NCBI GenBank assembly: GCA_030762175.1
Contig: CM060834.1
Coordinates: 34,167,501-34,231,500, forward strand
Source: Metallyticus violacea
Lineage: Eukaryota > Arthropoda > Insecta > Mantodea > Metallyticidae
Length of the DNA: 64,000 nucleotides
Direction: 5' to 3'
A program made the translations under genes and the position numbers. Shown here piece after piece: positions 1 to 12,109 of this stretch; position 1 is the stretch's first letter; each line of letters begins with the position of its first letter. The notes under the pieces were generated by a model. That model saw nothing but the letters and a program-made list of their open reading frames with translations. It was not told the origin of the DNA and made no database searches.

Positions 1-930
1 ATGTTTCTTCTTTATGGTTTGATTTCCTTTTAATATTTCTAACTTATTTTCATGTTTGATCAAATCTCAAATGATCTTCTTATCTATTAATATGTACCCA
101 GCTACTAATTATTAAAATCACATTTCTACATCTTCAATTCTCTTTTATTTACTTTTCTACATAGCAAATATATGCTGTCATAATAAGCATGATAAACCAT
201 GACTGTATAAAACTTAATTAAGGTTCATTTTTTAATTTTTCTTCCTAGTGTTTGGCATATAGTGCCACAAAAATTATTAAGAAAGTACATTTTGTTATCT
301 ATTTTTCAATTTTTTCCATTAGTTATAGAGCAGCTCAGGATTTAAACGCGTTTAATTGTTATCATTTTACTATTAAGTGGTATTTTACTATTCTAATTGA
401 CTGGAATCATAAGAATGTCATTGCTTTTATTTTATATATAGATATATTGATATTACAATTACTGGCAGTTGTATTTACTCTACATCTGCTAACTGTATAT
501 TAATTCCCTTTATCATCTATGAATGCGGTACAGTTTGCATTGCCACTTTTAAAGTAGTTAATTTTAAATATCCAAATGTTTATTAGTGTTTTAAAGTAAG
601 AGATAGCTCTATTTGCTGATATTTTCTGAATTTTTCGCCTGGCACAAGCTTTTTACACAAAATGTTATAAATATGTTATATATATATATATATATATATA
701 GGTATATTTATTTATTTATAAATATGACGAGTTTGTTTGCTTCTAGTAGTTTCACTGAATTACACATTTTTACCATAAATAAAAGTTTGTTTTATACCTT
801 TTCTCTTTGGAAAGAAACGATATTACCTCTGCTAACTTGTACAAATTTATTCATAATTTCCAGCAGTTTTTAAGCGGTTTCATACTCAAAATGGTGTAAG
901 AGCTGGCCGACACAATTTGAGCTCTTTCCG
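1..930. other. AT-rich non-coding stretch
   Basis: Very AT-rich sequence without a recognisable gene or SINE. It carries a short TA dinucleotide run at about 675-700. The open frames in it (up to 86 codons) have biased, low-complexity composition and resemble no family I know. Confidence 0.6.
675..700. repeat. (TA)n microsatellite
   Basis: About 13 uninterrupted TA units, followed by a TTTA-rich stretch. Simple-sequence repeat. Confidence 0.9.
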
Positions 931-1125
931 GAGAAGGCAGATATTAAAACAGCGAGTAATTTTGTGGAGCCTTGTGAAACAGTGTTACTGAGCAAATGAT
1001 AAGCTCAAGGATTCCATCGCACAAATTGTGACAAATATTCAAGAACAAGAAAGAGCTTGAGCATTGAAGACAGGCTGTTTCTTGTGTTTCTTGAAGAAAG
1101 TGGTGCACATACACAACATTTAGAA
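930..1125 (+). pseudogene. Possible decayed C-terminus of a Tc1-like transposase
   Basis: A forward reading around 1000-1060 gives LKDSIAQIVTNI, and a shifted frame just downstream gives EDRLFLVFLEESGAHTQHLE followed by a stop. The pattern LKDxI..I followed by a basic/RL segment and a GxH..HL tail is what the C-termini of DUF4817-type Tc1-like transposases look like. The two better-preserved relatives in this window, near 12.05 kb and 51.75 kb, have LKDNIR at the equivalent place. No N-terminal part, catalytic residues or TIRs were found. The call rests on a short weak match and could be chance. Confidence 0.25.
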
Positions 1126-1129
1126 TAAA

Positions 1130-2150
1130 GATATGACAATGAACATTGATGCAAAAATGTCAATCTCTTGTATAATCCGCCAGTGTTAGAATGTTTAAGA
1201 TTATGTGGAAAATGAAGAAGATATTAGGAAATTAAATTTATATTCTCCATTTGAATAACCTTACATCATTTGTATTTTGTGGTTTTATTACAGGCTCTGT
1301 ATATTTATAATAAAATGAAACCACATTTACCACAATATTTTGCGGTTCATTCTATCGATTACCTTTTTTATAATCCATAAAAACCAAATAAGTAGCAGAT
1401 GTTTTTATACATTGGAGATATAGAGCCTACATACGCTTTTCCTTTTCTAAAACATTGTGCATACATAAAATAAACAAATTAGTATTCGTAATTGAATAGC
1501 AATTTGCATGTATAACTTCTAACAAAGGGAACCACTAACCCCACAAGTAGTCATTTTTTATACGAAGAATAATTTTAGACCACATTCCATTTATCTGATA
1601 CATAACAACTACCAGGATATATTCGCATTTTCATAATATTTGATTAATTCTGTATTAACTCTATATGTTCAATGACTTGATACATTTTATTTGAGATGAA
1701 GCTTTTCGTAGTTCATCACATTGTCATCTGTTAGCTCTATATTTTCTGCTTGTTAAGAGAAATTTATCGTGTTGTAGCCACCTACGCCAGTGAGTTAAAC
1801 TTTAGCGTGTCATTTTCTTCGTTAACGTCTCATAAGCTGATATTTTTACCCCATCCTCTTTGGACACACTTTTACATTTTAAAAATTTGTATATATTTGC
1901 AAATTTTTATTTTCATGTGCTGCAATTATTTTTTTATTTCAGGTGATTTCCTTTAGAATATATGTTGAATTCTATGCTTTATAGGATTATGTAAGCGCTA
2001 ATTCAACACCATATAATTTAAATATTATGAAAATATAGGAGTCGTATCTCCCCAATTCTGATGTTGTCAGCTGTATGCCACCTGATGAAAGAATACAAGG
2101 GGATTCTCTTGCTAGAGGTCACAGAACCAATAACAGACATTAGTTTGGGG
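1130..2150. other. Unassigned AT-rich DNA
   Basis: No gene, SINE or transposon signature recognised. The 68-codon open frame at 1750-1956 is composed mostly of hydrophobic and aromatic residues, as expected of translated AT-rich DNA. Confidence 0.5.
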
Positions 2151-2163
2151 GCCTCTAGCGAGA

Positions 2164-2434
2164 TTTATTTTGATTGACTGAGTAGTGATTAACGCCCCTT
2201 TTTATTACTGAGGCACTACAGACGCTGGACACTGATGATACATAAGATGAAGTGATCAATTGGGAAAATAAGGAAGAGTTCTAGGCCTAAGTTTAGGGTA
2301 CCTCTCCGGCATTTCCATTTATGAGGATTGAGGAAAACCTGGAAAAACCTCAATTAGTGAGGACGGTTCTGGTGAGATTCCAACCTCCCGCTCACGAGTC
2401 CATCCCTTAACTATCTCGACCATTCATGGCAGTG
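2164..2434 (-). mobile_element. tRNA-derived SINE, family B, antisense
   Basis: Its reverse complement matches the family-B element at 22560-22909: a tRNA-like head with a mutated box B near 2370, then the body with the conserved CCTCAGTCCTCATAAATG-type segment and the 3' module containing TGATGCATC-like and AGTAGTAA-like motifs. It is flanked by an exact 10-bp direct repeat, TCTAGCGAGA (2154-2163 and 2435-2444), which is a target-site duplication and fixes the ends. Non-autonomous; mobilisation would depend on a LINE reverse transcriptase. Diverged from the 22.5-kb copy, so not recent. Confidence 0.8.
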
Positions 2435-2645
2435 TCTAGCGAGAGAAACACTGTGCCATAAAATGAAAAGAAAACGAAAGATAATATCTTCATATTATTT
2501 AGCTTCTGATTCACAGCTTAAAACTCAGAACTCCAAAAAAACAATGTGTTTAAAGTAAGAGAAATCAAACGATCGTCTTAGGCTGATAATTCTGTACTAA
2601 ATCACTCATTTTTTTTCTTTTGGACTATAACTGCGAAAATCTATG

Positions 2646-2914
2646 GTTTTTTATTGATTTATTTATGGACGGTCTTTAACATCTCAGGTCATCAGCGTCC
2701 CATTCAACTCAGAGCGTGAAACGGCCGACAAATTTTGCTCAGAGGCCTCTCTTTCATGCTTGAGGTTCTTTTTCGTGCCGTAAATGTACGACACGGGACC
2801 CACGGCTTTACTTCCCTTCCGAAGGAAGCCATACTTAGGATTTTTACGCCCGAAAAAATCCATCAGTCCTGACCGGGTTCGAACCCGCGATCTTGGGTAT
2901 AGGAGGCAAGTATG
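2646..2914 (-). mobile_element. tRNA-derived SINE, family A, antisense, 5'-truncated
   Basis: Antisense copy of the family seen in full at 10153-10440. Box B (GGGTTCGAACC) reads on the minus strand near 2876-2886, followed by the family-A body and an AAATAAAT-type tail at 2646-2670. The first ~35 bases of the tRNA head, including box A, are absent. An exact 11-bp duplication GAAAATCTATG flanks it (2635-2645 and 2915-2925), so the truncation happened at insertion, as in LINE-driven target-primed reverse transcription. Without box A the copy cannot use its internal RNA polymerase III promoter. Open frames crossing it (2784-3086 plus, 2863-3045 minus) are shadows of the SINE. Confidence 0.9.
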
Positions 2915-2929
2915 GAAAATCTATGTGAA

Positions 2930-3853
2930 CGAAACCAAGGATTCATTACTAATGTGGGATACGTGGTCTCGTAATTTAAATGTTGGAAGAAAAGAAAATC
3001 GTAGACATTTTTTATGCGCAAAATGTAATCCAAATTGTACCACAATTGTACACAACACAGTTCTACTTCATGTAATTTTGATGTAAATTCTTTCTAAAAA
3101 AAAAAGCATATTCATAAAGTAACAAACAATATCTCAATGAGTGCAGTTAATATTTGTAACCCTTGTAACTAATAACACTTAACAATAAAACAAGAAGGCA
3201 TTATCTGTGTAACATTGTATCAATATATCGTGCATTGATGGCTTACACCTTCTATGACTTATTACACAATTTAAAATTATTTGTACACCTTTTTTAATTA
3301 CTTAATTGCATTTAAATGTAATACAGTTAATGATTTGCAGTTTTGAAAAATTATTTTACAATACAATCTAAATGATATGTAGCCCGGAATTTCATTTCGG
3401 TGAGAGGTCTATACTTATAACTAACCGCAAACATTGATTCTAGTCAGAAATATTCAAATTTTGGAATATTATACTACATTATATAAGATATCTTATTTCC
3501 ATATCTCAATCAGTATTAGGAAAGTACACTGGTTCTCCTAAGCGCATGAATATCGAATATTGGAAGCGCTTTTCTATTACAAATTTTACCACCGTTCTTT
3601 GTGTGCAATCAAGTAAATCAATGTGATTTATTCTATTCCCAAAAGGCTGCACAGTATTCCATCAAAAGGACGAGGCAAAGAAACATACGCAACCTCACGT
3701 GATTTATTGCTTCTCTTCTTCAGCGCTCTCATAATGAAATGGGTCCCCCATGCTTTTCAATTTAGATAATTTACCTGACCTCCCACCAAGATAGACACTT
3801 AAATTGTTCCAGAAATATTCCTGTGTTACTTTTAGCTTGGAGTTATTTCTTTG

Positions 3854-3884
<31 letters not shown>

Positions 3885-5935
3885 AACCTTCAACCACAAA
3901 ATCACTGTATATGTATTGAAGGAAATTCTGAGCAAAGAAAATCAAATGTAGAAGAAACAGAATTACTGGCCATGGGTTCGTAAAGTTTAGGTTGGTTTTA
4001 GAACTAAAACCAGCTCTCTAAACGAAATCAAAAATATATAAAATAAACTGTGAAAATATTATAATATTTAGTTGAGAAATTGCTTCAAGAAGTTCTTCGA
4101 GGTTTAGTTGAGAGTGGGAGTAAACAAACATAACGCACGTCTATACTACGGCACTGAAATCTTCAAATGAATGCTCTCGACGATTGGCTGCAGTTTGTTA
4201 ATTACTGACGAGCCTCATATGGCATATGTTCAAATAGATCAAGAGATTTAAATTTCAAAGGATGGGTTCTTATCAACATACTATCAGCAGTAAAACTTAC
4301 AACAATATCGCTACGTCTTGAAATGAGTTTATTATTTAAGTGGAATTGTGATAGAGCTTTTGATATCATAGAGAAAATTTATACCTCTGCTCTGAGCATT
4401 AGGAATATCCTTCCTTGCTCACTGTTTAATGTTAATGCAGGAATTTTACGGAATCCTTTTGCTCAACAAATTCTGCACCGTCAGAAGGATATAGAGCTCT
4501 GTAGGATGAATAGGAGTTTCCGAGCATTATTACTTTCAAGATTTTTTTCGCCAATTTCGACATGGAATGAAATAATATAAAATCGTTTGGCTGGTTACAT
4601 TACACATGCTGCCTGGCCTTCAAGGAGGTATGGCTTGGCAATGTGAACGGAAAAGATACTGCTCTCCAAGCTTTCGAAGGGCGAACATCACATGGGCACC
4701 TCCTGGGCAAAAAAACACTTTACCTACCCAAAGCTCATGCAGAAAAACAAGTCTGTCTGAAAAAATATTTATATTTACTGTACAGAAGCGTGTTTGGCCA
4801 ATAACCCAAACGTCTGTGGATGGAAACCACGCTCTGGTACCAAACAAAACTGTAGAAATAGCATGAGCGCGTTGCAATCGAAAATCAGAAATTTCGATTG
4901 CGTCCACACTACTCACAACCTACTTCCGAAGTTGGTTATATTTTCCTTATTGTTAAGAAGTAAGTTTCAAATCGGGAGGGGAGGCGGAGACGTAATATGG
5001 ACAGAATTTAATTTTTTAGTTTTCCATTGCAATTTTACAGTATAAAGCCATCTTACCGACCTCCGCAAGTCATTTAGTCCAAGCTCAAAGGCCGCAAGTA
5101 CTGAACCCTCTTTGGCTACCGATTTCAAACGAAAGGTCGTGTCTGTAGTTCCGAGGTTCAAAATCGGCAGACTCCCACTATTAGTAGAGAAGATCAGCTT
5201 GCATCCCTACAATTCATATAAATGACTCTATTGTCGTTCACCAGAAGCTTTTGAACAAAGCAACGAACGGATGGAGAGAATGGAAATGAGTGTTTTTGGT
5301 GAAATAAAACTTCAGAAATGAGAGAATCTTGAGAAAACTACAAAAATCCCTGCAACACAGTGCTGTAGCCAACTCGAAAAGGCTTCGCTGAGATTTTACT
5401 ACGTTTCAACACTAAAGCTGCGATTGCTTTGGCAAAGAATATGACCCTTTTATCAAGCAGTTAAAGGGAATAATAAGGGAAGTAGGTCTCATTCATCAGC
5501 CATGGATCATAAAAAATTGATGAATAATTTAGGAACACTTTTAATGGTATCATAAAACTATAAAAAAATTAAAACTGACCTCGCAAGCAAAGATAATATT
5601 CCCTTTATTATATGACTATACAGACAAACAACTGGAAGCAATTGCTGTAGGTAAAGTTAAATGTTTATGGGCACCAAACTTTATTAGAATATTTGCAAAA
5701 AAGATGAGGTTCTCTTCTCAAAAACCTATGCACTTTAAATTTAGAGTTTATAAAAAGTGAAATAAACAAACATAAGCTATAGTAATGAAAATAATTTAAG
5801 CACAGTTTTAATACATACTTCGAAATAACAAATATTATAATCACACAAAAGTAAATTAGAAAGTTTTTTATTAAAATCGGGGAATATCAAGGCGTTGTAT
5901 TTGCTTTTATATTATTTAAAATCAACATAATATAA
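2930..5935. other. Unassigned DNA with a poly-T tract
   Basis: No recognisable gene. A run of about 26 T lies at 3854-3879. The stretch 4590-5200 is less AT-rich and has overlapping open frames on both strands, but none resembles a known family and frames on the two strands mirror each other, so they are not annotated as genes. Confidence 0.5.
3854..3879. repeat. Poly-T homopolymer
   Basis: About 26 consecutive T. It could be the tail of an antisense retroposon, but no element body was recognised next to it. Confidence 0.85.
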
Positions 5936-5944
5936 GACCCCTCC

Positions 5945-6085
5945 GTTATTCCAGATTCCAGGTTCGAATCTCACAAGATCAGTTGCTTACGTAAGCTTCT
6001 TCCGGAGTTTATCCTTCGCCTGAAAATATGAAGGTCATATAACTTAAGTGTTTCGATCCGGTGTATTTACACACTCATGTCATTG
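5945..6085 (+). repeat. Possible tRNA-derived SINE remnant
   Basis: A box-B-like motif, GGTTCGAATCTC, at about 5971-5982 is followed by a short body with CTTCCGGAGTTTATCC, a layout seen in tRNA-derived SINEs. No box A, tail or target-site duplication was found, and the body does not match families A or B of this window. Confidence 0.3.
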
Positions 6086-6089
6086 TCTC

Positions 6090-9000
6090 TTTAGACCTTC
6101 ATTATAAGCAGAACACGGACTCTGATGACCGAAAGAATCGCAAAAATTGTCCTGTAAAATTCCCCAAAAGCTTGAGAAAATAATCTAAAAAAGCTAAAAC
6201 ATTAACTAAAAATGGAATTACAGTTTGCGCCGAGAACATTCTTGTACATTGAGAAACTTCTTTCCATTTCCAAGCTGACGGCAGAATCAAAGTTCTTCTT
6301 TCCTCTAACACAATCTCTTATTCTTCATACTAGCACAAAATGATGTCATTTTGGGTTTAGTCTTGACTCTTACGGAATCGAACACTCGGTATAACGTCCC
6401 AGAAAGCTCTTGAACTTTGGGTTGGTTATGTCCTTTAACGGATTATTCATAGACATTAAACATTTAGCCTGGTTTGTATATCTTCATCAACTGCATAATT
6501 TTATCTTCAATACATTAACATTCTGACTTCATAAATTCTTTTCTTAGCAATGCAGGTGCTTTTGATTGGTTACTGTTCGTTCTTGGGGTTAACTGTTTCG
6601 AGCGGATTTGTTACAACCGCAAAGTTCTGCAGCTATTTCATCATTACATCGTTAATAATAATACGTGATAAACCCAATATTTCCTACTATGAAGTAATAT
6701 AAAATGTATAGAAAATTGCACGCCATTTCATTTTTAATTCATATCATACTGGTGCTAATCCCGAATAAAATACATGACAGTTTTTACGTTATTACATTTG
6801 TAATTTACTGACACTGTTTGCGCATAATCCCTAATTTTAACAATACATCACGCTCAAAGTGTTCTGTTAAATGTTATATGCTAAATTTTGGGACTGCAGC
6901 TTTCTACTAGAGAAAGTATTGTAGTTTTGTATAACATTTGTTACAGCAAGCAGAGATAATATCAACGAAAATGCATTTAAATGACTATTAAATATAGTTG
7001 TTCCGGTCCATAGGAAACACTGCTGTCTCTACAGTCAAACTTTTGCGGTTTATAGGTTTTTTTTTTCCTTTATAGAAGTTCTCTTCTCATAGAATAGATG
7101 GCACATACATTAGAAAACCAATTGTAAATATATTACATTCTCATGCAATTCTATAATTACCAAAGGCTTCTTTTTTCCTCTCTATAGGATAGCCAGAATA
7201 GAGATACTTAACGCCAAAAAATATAAACAGGGTTTGAACAATGACCAATTCTTCCTTTAACTATTAATATAAATGATCATAACGTGGAGAAATATAATAT
7301 TTCAGTTCATAGTAAATAAAAGTAGACAAAAAATCGTTTAAAAAGAAATAGGGTGAAAATTGGGACTTTTACTTATTTTTTTAAAAAAATGTATTTTATA
7401 TAATATTAGAAAAAGTTGGAATAAACAAGATAACCTCTCAAGAGAACAGTCAAATTACTTTTAAGTAAGCAGAACAAATTAAGATAGCTTGCATCTTATT
7501 TCTATAATTAATAAATGAATACAAGGAAAACGTTTTTATTGAATCATTAGAAAATTATTACAATTTTACACTGTTTCAGCTCACGCACAAATCTCTTCAT
7601 ACGTCGAAACCATTAACTGAACCAATTTCTGTTCTGGCAGGTTTGTTTTCACCATACCCTGTGTTGTTACAGCTTCTCTTTTAACTTCATGAGCTCCCAG
7701 AAAGAATCCAAATGTTCCTCAGCTCCTGAATGACCTGAGTGAAACACTCTTTTCTGTAGCAACTTAGCCCAGGATGGGCCACGTTTGGCCCACATGCCTT
7801 CTTGGGACGATGTTATAGCACCATTGAGAGCCGGATTTGCAGTAGTGCTACTCAGTCAAATATGGGTTTTAGAATACTTTTTGGGTTTAGGTTTGCACCG
7901 TGTGTAAACCTCCAGGCATATTTTTTTTAATGCGTGCTGACATACGAGTAATTAAATTCTCACATTCTGGTGTAGTTAAATACTGTGCTCTAACACGAAT
8001 ATTTTACGAGCGTGTAAACGTCGTTATTTGAGTTAAGCATATTTCAAACTAAAGGCTATCATTGGAAGGGTCTGTTTAAATAAGAGACGTGATTTACAAA
8101 ATCAAGGCGAGAAATCGTTTCACTATGGATTTTTATCTATAAATGTTTGTTTTCGGTTTTCCCTCTCTTCAAACTTGACATTTATGCATCCCGTTTGTTT
8201 TAAGCTAAGTTTGTGATTGAACAGAATTTAATTCTGTAATGGTTTTATAAATTTCAGAACGAGTGTTACAAAATATGCATTTAATTTGCTATAAAATGCT
8301 TCGCAGGTGTTGGCAGTGTAAGCGATTCCAGATGAGTGTTCGGCCCACATTGTAGGATCTTGTCAGTGTTCAAATAATTTACAAATCACAAAATAGCTGC
8401 CTCATCGCACGTAGACTTGATTGCTTAATGTATAGGAACTCCAAAAGTTTGCTATATTAAATTGTTTAAATTTCAATGTGAAATATTCGCATTTTTCTTT
8501 GAAGAAATGAAACATCAAGGAGTAGATAGGTCTGCAATAATCTATAAAGACAGAATAACCAGATTTACCAACTTTCAAAATAAGAAAGCACAAAATTCTT
8601 GATCGAAAACACCAGAAAAGCACCGAACTTAGAAAATTCAATTCCGATAAATGTTCAATTCACAACACTTCAGAAATATCCACTGCATGGTATCACCTAG
8701 AGCAAAATAAAAAAAGTAAAAAACAACTGAAAGAACTGTTCCATTGCACTGTTTCTTGCAGACTAAAAACCATCGCTCAACTATTAAGTGTATTCAGTTT
8801 TTATCTCCTTTTAATACACATGCTCTGCACCAGTAAATAAAAAGATTGACATCATCAAGTAGTCAGGTTGACAGCTAATTTTAGTACACACATTCCTCAG
8901 TTTGTGTTTTCCGTAATTAGATGCGCATGAGGTGTCAACGGCTGTCGACATCATAGGGCAAAGTGTTAATAAAATTCTTATTTCTCTATTAGATACTTCT

Positions 9001-9860
9001 TGATATATTTTAATGATTTGACTGCTTAATAATGAAACAGGTAAAAGTGTTACCTCAGCGAGCAATCATTTTTCATTAATGCCAAATACCCTACATTTTT
9101 GCCCCCCTTTCCAAAAGTTTGTCTGTTTGTTAAATAAACAGCTAAACTTACACAGTAATGTTGAAGTTTTTCCTAAAGACCGAAATACAAAAGTTAATGG
9201 AAATGTTTATTGAAACTACCCCTTTATAGAGGTTGTCCATTAGACTACTTATTACGAATTAACTCAACAGTGCAAAAGTTAAATACAAATGCGCAGTTTT
9301 ACCTGAGAAAAAATGAACTTTTACTGTATTAGTATAATAAAACGAGTAATGTAATTATGTGAGAGATGCAGGCATAAACTCAGCGATCCACTGGTGGGAT
9401 TCCGGAAATACAGTCACCGGAAGCCGTTATTCCTAATGAAACCAGCTTTTATGAATATTAAATTACCGGACGACCTTTGTTCTTTCAGTTTTTAAGCGTC
9501 GGGTATTAAGTTGGCGGTAAGAGAGATGCTGGGAATGTAGAGAGGGGGGGAGGATGATGCTACTAGATGACGCAATAAAGTTGCTTCTCTTGTCTGTGGA
9601 AAGTCAGCAAAAAGGAACAGAAAAGTTCCGAGTTGAACAAGTCTAAATAAACCTGCAGTAAACTGCTAAGTTGTTAAATATTTGTGTTGTAACTTAGTGT
9701 ACAACCACTGCAATGCTTGGCGAGCGAAAGAGTAAATGGCATTGTGATGATATCGGTCCTGCAATGAAAACACTCCATTGCTTTAAAATCCATGCTTCAA
9801 GAAAGGTTAATAAAGAAAGGGTCAGCAACATAATATCAAAATACTACTTGAAAAACTGTA
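6090..9860. other. Unassigned AT-rich DNA
   Basis: About 3.8 kb without a recognised gene or repeat. A short minus-strand reading near 7590-7735 has protein-like composition but no identity, is open for only about 45 codons and has a competing reading in another frame. The rest is AT-rich with many stops in all frames. Confidence 0.5.
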
Positions 9861-9863
9861 CTC

Positions 9864-9981
9864 ATGCAAGAATTTGAAGCTACAGAAGAAATTGAGTTCC
9901 AGTTTGAGCGGAACTTCCTCGAAAAGCTTGGAGAAAAACTGAATTGGCAGGAGAAATTGACTACATATGATGCGCTTTAAG
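9864..9981 (+). pseudogene. Coding-like fragment upstream of interrupted ORF
   Basis: From an ATG at 9864 a forward frame stays open for about 38 codons (start MQEFEATEEIEF) to a TAA just after the next frame's ATG at 9967. Its charged, amphipathic composition is unlike the surrounding AT-rich noise. It could be the upstream part of the same old coding sequence as 9967-10640, separated by a frameshift. Product not recognised. Confidence 0.3.
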
Positions 9982-10643
9982 TTCACCTGCTATAATTATT
10001 CATCATTGCGTGGTTTTCGGTTTCCAAGGTTTCGGGACAATTTTGAGAGAAAGTATATCCCAGAACTACTACCAAAGTTCAAAGTGCTGCCAGTATTGGT
10101 TGAAGGAAGAAAATTCCTAACGCAAAAGGAAAATGTGATGGAAACTACAGATGTCGGTCCTGGTGGTGTAGTGGTTACCATACTTGCCTCCTACACCCAA
10201 GAACGCGGGTTCGAACCAGGCCAAGGCCGATGGATTTTTTTTCGAGAGTAAAAATCCTAAGTATGGCTTCCTTCGGAAGGGAAGTAAAGTACATTTACGG
10301 CACGAAAAAGAACCTCAAGCCTGAAAGAGAGACCTCTTAGCAAAACTTGTTGGCCGTTTCACAACCCTGAGTTAAATGGGATGCTGATGACCTGAGATGT
10401 TAAAGAGCGTCCATAAATAAATCAAAAAAAAAAAAAAAAAAAACTACAGATAATTTCAATACGAACATTTCTGCTGCATATTCCGTTCAGAATAGCGCAC
10501 ACATTAATAGAAAAGGATTTAACAAACTTGACTTTTACAAAGATACGACATTGTTCATCTTGCAGTTATTTCGGCCACTTCAACTCTGCCCTTCTCGAAG
10601 AATTAAAACTTGGATTTCTGGAACATGCAGTGCGAGTTGGTAG
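9967..10643 (+). pseudogene. Unknown ORF split by a SINE insertion
   Basis: A frame beginning ATGATG at 9967 runs through 62 codons to the left target-site duplication (ends at 10152). After the SINE, starting from the right-hand copy of the duplication (10441-10451), the same frame continues from 10452 for a further 63 codons to a TAG at 10641-10643. The pre-insertion site would therefore have had an uninterrupted frame of about 125 codons. Residues before the insertion include RGFRFPRFRDNFERKYIPEL and residues after it include KGFNKLDFYKDTT. I do not recognise the product; an old transposon protein or a degraded host gene are both possible. The continuity across the insertion is the only strong evidence that this was coding. 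Confidence 0.4.
10153..10440 (+). mobile_element. tRNA-derived SINE, family A, full length
   Basis: Reference copy of family A. A tRNA-like head (10155-10230) has a box-A-like GTGTAGTGGTTA (about 10166-10177) and a perfect box B, GGGTTCGAACC (10207-10217), the internal RNA polymerase III promoter. The body follows, with the conserved CCTAAGTATGGCTTCCTTC and CTGATGACCTGAGATGTTAA segments, then a CATAAATAAATCAAA junction and a tail of about 20 A. It is flanked by an 11-bp duplication AAACTACAGAT (10142-10152 and 10441-10451, the right copy merging with the poly-A). The intact promoter, long A tail and exact duplication suggest a comparatively young insertion. Confidence 0.95.
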
Positions 10644-11260
10644 TCTATGGTCTTTTTGGATTTAGCTAAACTTCCACATGATGTAGTTCATTCTTCATTT
10701 GCAAGAACGGAGCATTCAAATTTTGAAATTACATCTTAGGAACCAAACATATTTTCTGAACGCTTGAGGATTACCTTCATTGGACGCTGCTACAGTTTAG
10801 TTTCTTTACATGTGTATGTTTGCATGTGTTCTTTAACCTCAGATGATCAGTAGCTCTTAGATGCCTCTGCGGAGAGATTATTCTAATATATTGCAATTCT
10901 GCGTATATCTGCATATATTCTATACCATTAATTCCATGAAAGTATGCTCATCAGAACTTTTATTGCTTGGCAGATAAGTATTTAATAATTTTATCGCATT
11001 AAATTTGTTATTTTACATAGTGACTAGCATATATTTCCTGCTCGTAACTAGTCCAGCTGTTTAGAATTACATTCCTTCTTTGATGGAAAGCATTTTCTCT
11101 ACAGTGGTTTCAAATGGATTTCATTAGATAGAGCACAGGCAGCGATAGCGGAGCACGACACGTTTATCTGTTCCTCTCCCCTCCTAAAGCAGTTATACCG
11201 TTGTCTTTGTGCCGTTTGGAAGTTCTTAAGATGATAAGTTGGGAAATGAAGTCCTTTATG
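10455..11260. other. Mostly unassigned DNA
   Basis: Apart from the tail of the SINE-interrupted frame (to 10643), nothing is recognised. All frames carry frequent stops. Confidence 0.4.
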
Positions 11261-11279
11261 CGTTATTTATGTGTTAGTG

Positions 11280-12100
11280 TTTTTATAACGCCAAAGGGAC
11301 CGTGACAGTCCGTATGTGAGAACGAACTCTTGCAGAAAAATGAGATAGCGGTTTATAAGAAAATTCTCTGGTGTGGCTAACAGATGTGCAGTTTGTAATC
11401 TTGTGAATAGATTTAGAGAAATGGTATCCTTTATGGATATCGCCCTGTACTTACCGAAGAGAAAAGGCCAAAGAAATCTCTGCGAAGGCTTGCAGAGGAA
11501 TTTCGGCATGGAATGTCACCATATACTTTTAAAATTAAAATCATATAAGATATCTGCTGTTCAGGATTGCAGCATTGTGATAATGTAAGTAAAGAAAATT
11601 TATATAACGGCGTTTAGATAATGTTAGGAACGACTCTTTTGCTCCACATTTGTTAATTTATTTATTTTTTTTTCGAACTTAGTACGGCTCCACTTATTTA
11701 AATAATCATGTAGCGACATAGAACAACAGTTACTGGAGTACATAAATAGTCAATCATGTATATGAAATGCTACGCATTACTAAAAATTGGTTTTATGAAA
11801 ATACAAGTGATACAAAGATAGCATTATCACACCATTATTCGAACATTTATCAGACATTGAACGAAAGCGTGCATTTCTATGCTACAGCGCAAACAGCTGA
11901 TCTCCTGTTAACAATAATTAAGGAAAAATTTAAATATAGGGTCATTAATAAAGGATTATTGGCAGCATGATTTCCCAATAATTTCTATTAAGCTTGCAAA
12001 AGTAAAATTAAGTATATCGGAATGACTTGCATACGTTGGAAGAACTGAAAGACAACATTAGAAAAGAAATCGCACAAATTTCACAGTAACCAAAGCGTAA
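11280..12100 (+). pseudogene. Decayed Tc1-like transposase with DUF4817-like N-terminus (copy 1)
   Basis: Three collinear blocks in different frames belong to one transposase. The N-terminal helix-turn-helix region (about 11340-11440) reads RKFSGVANRCAVCNLVNRFR. A shifted frame at about 11457-11515 reads KKSLRRLAEEFRHGMSPYT, a hallmark of this family's linker. The catalytic-domain end includes FYATAQTAD at about 11873-11901 (corresponding to the FQQDGATAHT box; the aspartate and other key residues are lost) and VYRNDLHTLEELKDNIRKEI at 12012-12071. The order and spacing match the 51.2-51.9-kb copy. Frameshifts and loss of catalytic residues make it inactive. TIRs were not identified, so element ends are unknown. 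Confidence 0.75.
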
Positions 12101-12109
12101 ATGCAATTT

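Noticed and set aside
7590..7735. Protein-like minus-strand reading of about 45 codons
   Set aside because: Too short, with an equally protein-like reading in a second frame. No family recognised.
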